Assembly (NCBI GenBank): GCA_021822495.1 | Contig: JAKAQO010000001.1 | Coordinates: 514,808 to 578,807 of the forward strand | Direction of reading: 5' to 3' | DNA length: 64,000 nt | DNA from: a bacterium | GTDB lineage: Bacteria > Elusimicrobiota > Elusimicrobia > UBA1565 > UBA9628 | Part shown: positions 44,579 to 52,455 of the stretch, piece by piece | Position numbering within the stretch: position 1 is the first letter of the stretch | Layout: each line of letters opens with the position of its first letter | Translations under genes and position numbers: made by a program | Notes under the pieces: model-generated | The model's input: only the letters and a program-made list of their open reading frames with translations | Told to the model about the DNA's origin: nothing | The model's database searches: none

Positions 44579-46306
44579 ATGGCAAATGTAACCCTCCCAA
44601 ACAGAAGTCCACAACAAGAAGGAAAAATTATTTTCTTCTTGGGCGCGGGCGCTTCAATACCTGCCAACGTACCAGATACCATGGGACTAGTCCAAGGATT
44701 TGAGAAGGAGGTTGAATCCAAGCAAGAAACCAAAGAATTAGACTCAGACTTAAAAAAATTGCTTAAAGTTCTTGGCAAAGAAAATCATCCCGTTGATATT
44801 GAAGCTCTCTTGGAGGCATTGGACTTAACCGAGCCGGATGATCACCCCGCGCCCGAAGCATTTCGAGCCATTGAAAAACAAAAGGAATTAACGGACATTA
44901 ATGTAAAAAAACTTAGGGACGCATTGAGAAAATATATTGTTCGGCAAGTGATTGTTAGAGAATCCAATATCGTCTACCTCAATCCACTTTTAGGGTTCAT
45001 AACAGGGTCAAGTCCGCTGGATATTTTTTCGGTCAACTATGACACCTGCATCGAGCTGTTCTGCCACACTAGAAGAATTCCCTTTACGGATGGATTTGGA
45101 GTCAATTGGCGGCCGGAAGAGTTCGAACGCAAAGATGTCAAGGTCCGGCTTTTCAAACTTCACGGCTCTGTTCTTTGGCACGAAACAACAAAAAAAGATT
45201 ACCTTCGCATTCCGGTTCTGCCTCAACCTGATCAAACGTTGACCTTGTTTACCCATGATGAGGCGCGGCCTCTTATTCTTTATCCCGCCAGAAAATGGGA
45301 TTACTCCGCGCCGCTTCTCCACAATCTTAATCAACTCCGGGAGAGATTGCTCGATCCATCCGTCCAGAACGTTATTGTCGTTGGATATTCTTTTCGAGAC
45401 GAACATATAAAGAGATTGTTCTGGGATGCTTTGCGGGCAAATGAAAATCTTATTCTGACGCTTATTGATCCCCAAGCGTGGAAAATTTACGACAACAAGC
45501 TTCGATTTTATAATTCCGACTCAACCGTTCCGACAGGGCTGGATGAACGCGTCGTGTGTCTTCCTTATAAATTTGAAGCGATTTTCCCAAGACTAAAAAG
45601 TCACCAGTATATCGATAACATCGGCTTCGCTTTTCAAGAAAAGCAACGACAAGACGAAGCGACGATAAACGGTTACCACACAGAATGGAATAAGGTCCTC
45701 GAATCATCCTTAAAATCGGAGTTCTTGGGCCTCTGCCGCTACGCGCTCAGCAAACTCGACTGTTCAAGACTGAACTCCGATAAAATCCTGGAGTATTATT
45801 TCAATCTTCGAGTATTGGAAGAGATTCATGGATGTCTGCTCGTGAATACGGATTTCCGCGATCGAACAGCGCAAGTATTTAAGCGGATTCAAGCTGAAAT
45901 TTCAGGCCCACATCCGAGCCTTAATTTTGATTATCGCCCACAAAAAAATTCTCAAGGCGGCGTTATTAGCGCAAGCTATATTTCAGATTCAGAGGTCTTG
46001 CGAATTGTTCAAGATGCCCTTAAAAAAGCGGAAGATATGCGCGGGCTTGGTGTTGTTCCGGAACAGCTAAAAATCATCGGACAATTACAATCTATCGAAA
46101 AACAATTAACCTTGCTTCAACAATCAGGAATTGCTGATTATCTTGCGAAAACAAAAGGCTCTTATCGTGACGCTGCATTCTATTTAAAAATCGACAATTT
46201 CCACAAAAAATACACAAATATCGCTCAAAATGATGTGAAAGAATTAATCCTTGAGTTCAACCAAGTTGAACAATGTATATTTTGTAGTTTGCTTGGATTT
46301 CAATGA
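44579..46306 (+). CDS. SIR2-domain NADase-like protein with unknown C-terminal domain
   Basis: Of 575 residues, about 1-290 form a SIR2-like domain: FFLGAGASIPAN (22-26 GAGAS), FSVNYDT with Asn153 and Asp155, KLHGSVLWH with His195, and NVIVVGYSFRDEHIKRLFW (near 265-280). The Asn and His are the NAD-cleaving residues in SIR2 defence proteins such as ThsA and DSR-type proteins. The C-terminal 285 residues are helical and unrecognised, probably the sensor or oligomerisation part. Its stop overlaps the hsdS start by four bases (ATGA), tying it to the restriction system. I infer an abortive-infection effector. Confidence 0.85.
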   Translation: MANVTLPNRSPQQEGKIIFFLGAGASIPANVPDTMGLVQGFEKEVESKQETKELDSDLKKLLKVLGKENHPVDIEALLEALDLTEPDDHPAPEAFRAIEKQKELTDINVKKLRDALRKYIVRQVIVRESNIVYLNPLLGFITGSSPLDIFSVNYDTCIELFCHTRRIPFTDGFGVNWRPEEFERKDVKVRLFKLHGSVLWHETTKKDYLRIPVLPQPDQTLTLFTHDEARPLILYPARKWDYSAPLLHNLNQLRERLLDPSVQNVIVVGYSFRDEHIKRLFWDALRANENLILTLIDPQAWKIYDNKLRFYNSDSTVPTGLDERVVCLPYKFEAIFPRLKSHQYIDNIGFAFQEKQRQDEATINGYHTEWNKVLESSLKSEFLGLCRYALSKLDCSRLNSDKILEYYFNLRVLEEIHGCLLVNTDFRDRTAQVFKRIQAEISGPHPSLNFDYRPQKNSQGGVISASYISDSEVLRIVQDALKKAEDMRGLGVVPEQLKIIGQLQSIEKQLTLLQQSGIADYLAKTKGSYRDAAFYLKIDNFHKKYTNIAQNDVKELILEFNQVEQCIFCSLLGFQ

Positions 46307-47517
46307 TGAAAGCAGGAATTCAAACAACAGAAAAAATCCCCTCGTTGCCTTCAGGATGGAGGTTGGTTAGGCTGGATAGAGTCTGCGAGATCATTGCAGG
46401 GCAATCTCCTCCTGGTGATACTTATCGGAATTCGCCTGTTGGGCTTCCGTTCTTTCAGGGGAAAGCTGATTTCGGGCTACGCCACCCAATTGCACGCGTG
46501 TGGTGTACGGCACCGACTAAAATTGCGAAGCCTGGCGATATATTGATTTCAGTTCGTGCACCCGTAGGGCCGACAAATGTGGCAGATGCAGAATGTTGCA
46601 TCGGCCGAGGACTTGCCGCTATACGTCCAGGCAACGATGCAAGTGGAGATTTCGTTCTTGCCGCACTACGTTATAAAGAACGTGAACTTGTCTGTCTTGC
46701 CAATGGAAGCACTTTTACCGCTATAACCCGCGAACATCTTGCGTCTTTCCAACTGCCCCTCCCACCCCTTCCCGAGCAAAAGCGCATCGTGGCCAAGCTA
46801 AGCGAGCAGATGGCGGCGATTGAAAAAGCGCGGGCGGCGGCCGAGGCGCAGCTTGCGGCGGCGAAAGCTTTGCCCGCGGCATTTTTAAGGGAAATATTTC
46901 CCAAGCCCGGTTCAAAGTTGCCCTCGGGGTGGCGGTGGATGTCATTGGAAAATATTTGCGATGATCAAATTGGTAAGAAAGATCCGCGCTTAACCCCGCT
47001 ACATCCGTTTTTCTATGTAGATATCTCAAGCATTGATAATGAGAATAAATGTGTTGCGGACGCAAAAACCTTTTTAGGTAATAAGGCTCCCAGCCGAGCC
47101 CGACAAGTAATCCGGGAAAACGACGTTGTTGTCTCGACTACGCGGCCAAATCTTAATGCCGTTGCTATCGTGTCAAAAAGACTTGATGGGGAAATTTGCA
47201 GTACTGGTTTCTGTGTTTTGCGGCCAACGCCGAGCGTGCACCCAAAATTATTATTTGCTTATGTTCAGTCTCCATATTTCGTTCAAACTCTCAGCGAGTT
47301 AGTGAGAGGAGCGCTGTATCCCGCCGTAACCGATAAGCATGTCCGCGCGCAGTTGATTCCCCTTCCACCCCTTTCCGACCAAAAACATATTGTCGACAAG
47401 ATTAATGAAAAGCTAATGATAGCGAAACGCGTGCTAATCACAATAGAAGAAGTAAATGGCGAGATTGGACAAATACCTGCCGCGCTTCTACGAAAGGCAT
47501 TTATGCGTAATAAGTAA
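46303..47517 (+). CDS. hsdS: Type I restriction-modification specificity subunit
   Basis: The 404-residue product has two target-recognition domains, each followed by a conserved helical spacer: IPSLPSGWRLVRLDRVCEI...PLPPLPEQKRIVAKLSEQ and KLPSGWRWMSLENIC...PLPPLSDQKHIVDKINEK. It sets the bipartite DNA target of the complex with HsdM and HsdR. The first spacer (about 46741-46935) is strikingly G+C-rich and Ala-rich (KARAAAEAQLAAAKALPAAF) compared with the A/T-rich recognition domains, consistent with domain swapping. It is translationally coupled to the SIR2 gene and separated from hsdM by 2 kb. Confidence 0.93.
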   Translation: MMKAGIQTTEKIPSLPSGWRLVRLDRVCEIIAGQSPPGDTYRNSPVGLPFFQGKADFGLRHPIARVWCTAPTKIAKPGDILISVRAPVGPTNVADAECCIGRGLAAIRPGNDASGDFVLAALRYKERELVCLANGSTFTAITREHLASFQLPLPPLPEQKRIVAKLSEQMAAIEKARAAAEAQLAAAKALPAAFLREIFPKPGSKLPSGWRWMSLENICDDQIGKKDPRLTPLHPFFYVDISSIDNENKCVADAKTFLGNKAPSRARQVIRENDVVVSTTRPNLNAVAIVSKRLDGEICSTGFCVLRPTPSVHPKLLFAYVQSPYFVQTLSELVRGALYPAVTDKHVRAQLIPLPPLSDQKHIVDKINEKLMIAKRVLITIEEVNGEIGQIPAALLRKAFMRNK

Positions 47518-47566
47518 TCAGCCTTGAAATCTTATATGCCACAGCACGATTAAAGGAGATGAAAAT

Positions 47567-48661
47567 ATGAATAGCGAACGACTTAACGCACTTGCACTCA
47601 TCATTCAAACAGAAATGAATTCTGCAAATATATTGGGGAAACTCCAGAATGTGCTTGCTGGCCTCCAGAATATAGTCAACCAGCCTCAGGTGCCTCAACA
47701 CCAGCAAAACCTTTCCAAGTCTCTCAAAGAATTATACCCGTCATTGGAAAATGCAAAAAGCGAAAGTTTAAGTCCTGCTTGGAAAGAAATGTTAAAAGAA
47801 ATTGGTGGAGCGGACTTACTTGGAATAAATTTAAGACATCGAATCGAGGGGATATTCTCCAGGAACCAGATAACCAATGCCATTGCGCTTGAGGAAATGC
47901 GCATGATCCACAATCAATTCTCTGACTTTAAGACAGGAATAGACCAAGTAGTAACTGGGCTCAGCAAACTCCGTATCGGCGTCGATAAACTGGAACCCGG
48001 AGAATGTGAGTTGGGCTTATTCATACCAAGAACGGCCGTGGAAGATAATTTTGGCGTGTTCGCTGAAGAGTTGAGCGAGTTTAGTTTTATCTTCAGTACA
48101 TTTTCGGAAGTAATTACTGGTAAAAAGGATGATCTAAAAATCAAAACTTTATCATCAAGTGAGTTGTTAATTTTCTTGAAACCCGCAATAAAAGTGGCAG
48201 CCGAGATCGCTACAACCGTAGCAGCTCTAATTTCTGCTTACAAGAATCTACTAGACATCAAAAAACATCGAGAAGGGCTGAAGGCGCAGAATTTGCCTGA
48301 AGAAAATCTCACCGGTATTGATGAATATATAAATTCTGTTATAGATAATGCGGTTGAGAATATTATGGATAATATTATGCAGAAATGGGGACAGAATATT
48401 TCTGATCAAAATCGCCGTAATGAAATGAAAAATGGTATCCGACTATCTCTTAAGAAGATTGTGTCGCGAATTGATCGCGGCTATCATATTGAAGTGCGGG
48501 TTGAACCATTATCCGAATCCAAGACAGACTCCGCTCCGACAGAAAATAACGAAACAAAAAATTACATTCAGACAATCCAGGAAGCGGTAAAAAATCTGGA
48601 GTATATAAAACTGGTTGGCGCCCCAGTCCTCAAGCTTCCAGAAAAAATAAAGGGCAATTGA
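47567..48661 (+). CDS. Unknown 364-residue helical protein between hsdS and vapB
   Basis: The start has a strong ribosome site (AAAGGAG). The product is mostly alpha-helical with predicted coiled coil (about 1-60 and 230-300), and one weakly hydrophobic stretch near residues 203-227 (LLIFLKPAIKVAAEIATTVA) that may be an amphipathic or membrane helix. It has no enzyme motif I recognise. It follows hsdS by 49 bases, shares the A/T-rich composition of the protease-SIR2-hsdS block and probably travels with it. A structural or sensor role in the defence module is possible but unproven. Confidence 0.6.
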   Translation: MNSERLNALALIIQTEMNSANILGKLQNVLAGLQNIVNQPQVPQHQQNLSKSLKELYPSLENAKSESLSPAWKEMLKEIGGADLLGINLRHRIEGIFSRNQITNAIALEEMRMIHNQFSDFKTGIDQVVTGLSKLRIGVDKLEPGECELGLFIPRTAVEDNFGVFAEELSEFSFIFSTFSEVITGKKDDLKIKTLSSSELLIFLKPAIKVAAEIATTVAALISAYKNLLDIKKHREGLKAQNLPEENLTGIDEYINSVIDNAVENIMDNIMQKWGQNISDQNRRNEMKNGIRLSLKKIVSRIDRGYHIEVRVEPLSESKTDSAPTENNETKNYIQTIQEAVKNLEYIKLVGAPVLKLPEKIKGN

Positions 48662-48709
48662 CTATCCGGATCTGCAATTCCTAAACACTATTGTCAAGAG
48701 CGTTTATGA

Positions 48710-48817
48710 TGCCGTGCGTTGAGCGAGAGGACGCGGGCGGCGGTCGCGGAGCAGTTAGACGATATTCGCGCGTTGCCCGCAAGGCTTTTAGACGCCGCGT
48801 TTTCCGGGAAGTTATAG
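48710..48817 (+). pseudogene. C-terminal remnant of an hsdS gene
   Basis: The frame ending in TAG at 48815-48817 reads ALSERTRAAVAEQLDD, IRALPARLLDAAFSGKL: exactly the form of the last helix and tail of HsdS subunits (compare ALPAAFLREIF and IPAALLRKAF in the intact hsdS). It has no start and is closed upstream by a stop at 48707. It sits directly before the vapB-vapC-hsdM unit. It implies that an earlier hsdS stood next to this unit and was replaced. Confidence 0.7.
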
Positions 48818-48860
48818 GTAATCGCGGCAATGCGTTTACATGCTAAATTATAAAAATAGC

Positions 48861-48889
48861 TTGACAAAATATATTTTTGCTGTTAAACT
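48861..48889 (+). promoter_or_regulatory. Promoter of vapB-vapC-hsdM
   Basis: -35 TTGACA (48861-48866), 17-base spacer, -10 TAAACT (48884-48889). The predicted start point coincides with the vapB ATG at 48896 and no ribosome site is present, so the mRNA is probably leaderless. Confidence 0.75.
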
Positions 48890-48895
48890 AAACTT

Positions 48896-49120
48896 ATGGA
48901 AACAACTTTGACGGAAAGAGGCCAAACCGCCGTGCCGGCGCGCATCCGCAGGGATTTTCATCTCAAGTCGGGGCAAAAACTGGAATGGAGCGAGGCCGGA
49001 GGCGTCATTTGCATCCTGCCCGTCCCCAAGGACCCCATCAAGGCTTTCCGGGGCTCTTCCAAAACCAAGCGTCTGGGCTCGGCGCTTTTGAAATATAGGC
49101 GTCAGGATGCCCGCCGCTAA
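48896..49120 (+). CDS. vapB: AbrB/MazE-type antitoxin (VapB)
   Basis: The 74-residue product has a SpoVT/AbrB swapped-hairpin DNA-binding domain (TLTERGQTAVPARIRRDFHLKSGQKLEW) and a basic C-terminal tail (KTKRLGSALLKYRRQDARR) that would bind the toxin. It overlaps the toxin gene by 14 bases. VapB proteins neutralise VapC and, with it, repress their own promoter; because hsdM follows in the same unit, that loop may also set methylase expression. Confidence 0.85.
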   Translation: METTLTERGQTAVPARIRRDFHLKSGQKLEWSEAGGVICILPVPKDPIKAFRGSSKTKRLGSALLKYRRQDARR

Positions 49121-49526
49121 GACTTGGGCGCTGGACACCTCGGCTCTTTTCTGCCTCAAGGAAAACGAGCCGGGCGCGGACGCGGTGGAGAGGATTCTTC
49201 GCGAAGGCGGCCCTCACGGACATGTGTTTATTTCCTTTATCTCCTTGATGGAGTATTACTACATTTTAAGCCAGGAAGAGGGAGAAGACGCCGCACGGCA
49301 CGGATATCTGGAACTCAAGCAACTTCCCCTGCGGGTCATGGACAACGACGAAGAATTGGGAATAACAGCGGCGCGCATTAAAGCGACCTCAAGGCTCTCT
49401 GTTGCGGACGCTTGGGTGGCCGCGACCGCAAAGCGTTTGGGAGCCGTACTCATCCACAAGGACCCCGAGTTTGAGCCGCTCAAGGGGCAAATCGCTCTCT
49501 ACCCCCTGCCGTACAAATCCCGATGA
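49107..49526 (+). CDS. vapC: PIN-domain ribonuclease toxin (VapC)
   Basis: The 139-residue product is a PIN domain with the acidic residues expected for metal binding: Asp10 (ALDTSALF), Glu in SLMEYYY, Asp in SVADAWVAATA and Asp in IHKDPEF. VapC toxins cut tRNA or rRNA when freed from VapB. Its stop overlaps the hsdM start by four bases (ATGA), so methyltransferase and toxin are translationally coupled. The gene composition matches hsdM rather than the upstream A/T-rich block. Confidence 0.88.
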   Translation: MPAAKTWALDTSALFCLKENEPGADAVERILREGGPHGHVFISFISLMEYYYILSQEEGEDAARHGYLELKQLPLRVMDNDEELGITAARIKATSRLSVADAWVAATAKRLGAVLIHKDPEFEPLKGQIALYPLPYKSR

Positions 49527-51037
49527 GTCCCGGAGTCAAGCGTCATCCGACCCCCCAGTCCTTAAACGGCGCAATCAAATCCATTTGCGACATCATGCGG
49601 CGTTCCAACTGCGCGGGGGCGCTGCAATACGTGCCGGAGTTGACCTGGATTTTGTTTCTGCGCATTTTAGATGAACGAGAGGCGAAAGAAGCCGAGCGCG
49701 CGGAAGCCGTTGGCGCGGATTTTTCTCCCGCGCTTAAGAGCCCCTACCGCTGGCGGGATTGGGCGGCGCCCGAGGGCGCAACCCGCAAAAAGCTTCAAAA
49801 CGGCAATATGGGCGCGGTCTTTTCTTTCGTCCACGCGGATCTTTTGCCCCATCTGCGGGGCTTAAAAAACAAGCCGGGCGCCACGGCGCGGCAAAAGGTC
49901 TTAAGCGAGATTTTCTCCGGCATCGAGAAAACCCGCATCGACACGGAGAAAAATTTTCTCGATATCCTCGACAAGGTTCATGAAATCAGCGCCGAAACCG
50001 TGGACCCAACGCATGTTTTCACCGTCTCCCAGGTCTATGAGAGCCTTCTCCTCAAAATGGGCGAGAAAGGCAACGACGGCGGGCAATTTTTCACGCCGCG
50101 AGAAATCATCCGCGCCGTGGTTAAGGTGATCGATCCGAAAATTGGAGAAACGGTTTATGATCCCGGCTGCGGCACCGGAGGCTTTTTGGCCCAGGCCTAT
50201 GAGCATATGGCCGGCCCTGAAAACGCGAACATCAAATCCCCGGATATGCTTGAAGCCCTGAAGCTTAGGACTTTTTACGGGCGCGAAAAAGACAACGCGA
50301 TTTATCCCATTGCTCTTGCCAATCTCGTTCTTCATGGGATTGACGAGCCGCATCTCTGGCATGGAAACACTTTGACCGGAGCCGAGGCCTATGGCGGCCT
50401 TTTTACCAATGCCCCCGCGCTTTATGACGTCGTCTTGATGAACCCGCCCTTTGGCGGCAAGGAAGGAAAGGAAGCGCAAACCCATTTCGCTTATAAAACA
50501 GGCTCGACCCAGGCGCTGTTTTTGCAGCATGTCTTGTCCCGCTTAAAGCCTGGCGGCCGCTGCGGACTGGTCTTGGATGAAGGAGTTCTCTTTAAGACCA
50601 ATGAGACGGCGTTTGTCCAGACCAAGCGCAAGTTGCTTGATGACTGCGATCTGTGGTGCATCGTAAGTCTTCCGAGCGGAATCTTTACCGCCGCGGGCGC
50701 GGGAGTCAAGACCAATCTTCTGTTTTTTACCAAAGGAAAACCCACGCAAAAGATCTGGTATTACGATTTCTCGGACATCAAAGTTGGAAAGAGAACTCCC
50801 TTCACGCTCGACAAGTTCTCGGAATTTTTCAAACTCCTGCCCAAACGCGAGGACAGCGAACGCAGCTGGACAGTGACGAGAAAGCAAATCGAGGATAGGG
50901 GTTTGGACCTTAAGGCCGTCAACCCCAACGCCAAGAATACCGAGGATACGCGCACGCCCAAGGAGTTGATTGACCTCATCGAGGTTAAGGGTCAGGAAAT
51001 GGCGGAGGCATTAGCCAGGCTCCGCGCATCCCTCTAA
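49523..51037 (+). CDS. hsdM: Type I restriction-modification DNA methyltransferase subunit
   Basis: The 504-residue product has the HsdM N-terminal helical domain (about 10-160), then the N6-adenine methyltransferase core with GQFFTPREII (188-197), SAM motif DPGCGTGGFL (213-222) and catalytic NPPF (307-310, VLMNPPFGG). It methylates adenine at sites chosen by HsdS and forms the restriction complex with HsdR. It overlaps vapC by four bases and lies in the vapB-promoted unit. A terminator follows. Confidence 0.95.
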   Translation: MSPGVKRHPTPQSLNGAIKSICDIMRRSNCAGALQYVPELTWILFLRILDEREAKEAERAEAVGADFSPALKSPYRWRDWAAPEGATRKKLQNGNMGAVFSFVHADLLPHLRGLKNKPGATARQKVLSEIFSGIEKTRIDTEKNFLDILDKVHEISAETVDPTHVFTVSQVYESLLLKMGEKGNDGGQFFTPREIIRAVVKVIDPKIGETVYDPGCGTGGFLAQAYEHMAGPENANIKSPDMLEALKLRTFYGREKDNAIYPIALANLVLHGIDEPHLWHGNTLTGAEAYGGLFTNAPALYDVVLMNPPFGGKEGKEAQTHFAYKTGSTQALFLQHVLSRLKPGGRCGLVLDEGVLFKTNETAFVQTKRKLLDDCDLWCIVSLPSGIFTAAGAGVKTNLLFFTKGKPTQKIWYYDFSDIKVGKRTPFTLDKFSEFFKLLPKREDSERSWTVTRKQIEDRGLDLKAVNPNAKNTEDTRTPKELIDLIEVKGQEMAEALARLRASL

Positions 51038-51069
51038 ATCATGCCTGACCCTCTTAGAGGGCCGTTCAA

Positions 51070-51096
51070 CCCGTCTTCCGGCGGGCCGATTTTTTT
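51070..51096 (+). terminator. Rho-independent terminator after hsdM
   Basis: CCCGTC, loop TTCC, GGCGGG forms a six-pair stem (one G-T pair), followed three bases later by a run of seven T (51090-51096). It closes the vapB-vapC-hsdM unit. Confidence 0.65.
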
Positions 51097-51143
51097 ATTT
51101 CTGCTATTTCTCAAGATTGATTATTAATAATTTACCATAGTTT

Positions 51144-51163
51144 ATAATTTATCTATAAATTAT
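51144..51163. promoter_or_regulatory. Palindrome upstream of the AAA ATPase gene
   Basis: ATAATTTAT, two bases, ATAAATTAT is a perfect inverted repeat inside a very A/T-rich stretch 16 bases before the ATG at 51180. It is a likely operator; no ribosome site is visible before the gene. Confidence 0.5.
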
Positions 51164-51179
51164 GATAAAATGATTATAA

Positions 51180-52364
51180 ATGGATCCAAGGCAAAATCCC
51201 TACTCTCCCGGCGCGGGCGCGCCGCCGCCTGAATTGGCCGGAAGAAAAGATATTTTAAATCGAGCGAGTATCATGTTGGACCGCATCCGCTCCGGCCTCT
51301 CGGCGCGCGGCTTTGTTTTTTACGGTTTGCGCGGCGTCGGCAAAACAGTGCTTCTTAACGAGATTCGCCGAAGCGCCGAGAGGGACGGATTTCTTTGCGT
51401 CCAGATGGAAGCCCCCGAGACCCGCTCTTTGCCGGCCCTCTTGGCGCCGCCCCTGCGCGCCGCGCTCATCAAATTAAGCGCGGGAGAAGCCCTGCGTTCT
51501 GGAATTAAAAAAGCCTTGACGGCGCTGGCTGGGTTTGCCAACGCCATGAAGCTCAAATATAAGGATCTTGAACTCGCCATGGATATCGAGCCCCGGCGCG
51601 GCGTCGCGGACAGCGGAGATATTGAATCCGATCTCACGGAACTCCTTGAGAATGTCGGCGCGGCCGCCGCGGAACGCAAGACAGCGGCCGTTCTCTTCAT
51701 CGATGAAATCCAATATGTCAAGGAAAACGAGCTTGCTGCGCTGATTATGGCGCTGCACCGCGCAAGCCAAAACCAAGTCCCCCTCACCATGATCTCCGCG
51801 GGCCTGCCTCAAATTATTTCTCAAATGGGACAGGCAAAATCTTATGCCGAACGGCTTTTTGAGTTCCTCTATATTGACCGTCTGGATGAGCGCTCCGCTC
51901 GCGACGCGTTATGCGTCCCCGCCCGAAAGGAAGGAGTCAAATACGCCGAAGATGCAGTCGCCGCGATACTCCGGGAAACGAAAGGCTATCCCTATTTTCT
52001 CCAGGAATGGGGAAAGCATGGCTGGGATATCGCCGCGGCTTCGCCGATCCGGATCGAGGATGCCCAAAAAGCGACAAAAGCGGCATTGGCGGAGCTCGAC
52101 AATAGTTTTTTTCGGGTCAGGTTCGACCGCCTCACCCCATCGGAGAAAACGTATATGCGCGCCATGGCTGAACTTGGCCCGGGACCGCATCGTTCCGGGG
52201 ATATCGCAAATCTGCTTCACAGAGCCGTAACCTCGGCAGCGCCTACGAGGAACGCTTTAATTTCCAAGGGCATGATCTACAGCCCCACGCACGGAGACAC
52301 CGCGTTTACCGTTCCGCTCTTTGATAATTTCATGAAGCGCATCATGCCGACGCTCAAAAAATAA
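51180..52364 (+). CDS. AAA-type ATPase with C-terminal winged helix
   Basis: The 394-residue product has Walker A GLRGVGKT (49-56), Walker B VLFIDEIQ (171-178), sensor-like TMISAGLPQI, and a C-terminal winged helix (about 310-390; TPSEKTYMRAMAEL and PTRNALISKGMIYS). It belongs to the Orc1/STAND-like ATP-binding proteins (pfam13191 type), which act in plasmid or prophage maintenance and some defence systems. It has its own A/T-rich promoter region with a palindrome, and follows the hsdM terminator. Whether it is part of the restriction island or a separate element is unclear. Confidence 0.82.
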   Translation: MDPRQNPYSPGAGAPPPELAGRKDILNRASIMLDRIRSGLSARGFVFYGLRGVGKTVLLNEIRRSAERDGFLCVQMEAPETRSLPALLAPPLRAALIKLSAGEALRSGIKKALTALAGFANAMKLKYKDLELAMDIEPRRGVADSGDIESDLTELLENVGAAAAERKTAAVLFIDEIQYVKENELAALIMALHRASQNQVPLTMISAGLPQIISQMGQAKSYAERLFEFLYIDRLDERSARDALCVPARKEGVKYAEDAVAAILRETKGYPYFLQEWGKHGWDIAAASPIRIEDAQKATKAALAELDNSFFRVRFDRLTPSEKTYMRAMAELGPGPHRSGDIANLLHRAVTSAAPTRNALISKGMIYSPTHGDTAFTVPLFDNFMKRIMPTLKK

Positions 52365-52455
52365 AGCGTCGCCAAGCAAAACCTCCAATGGCGCGGACGG
52401 ATTCTCTCAAACAGCAATGATATAATACAAGGGTCGCGTCTCAAAGGAGGAATTC

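Noticed and set aside
43075-48900. CRISPR array or integrase-bearing element in the defence island
   Set aside because: No regularly spaced direct repeats, integrase gene or att-like flanking repeats were found.
49901-50530. 209-codon minus-strand ORF inside hsdM
   Set aside because: Antisense to the methyltransferase motifs; a product of the high G+C codon pattern.
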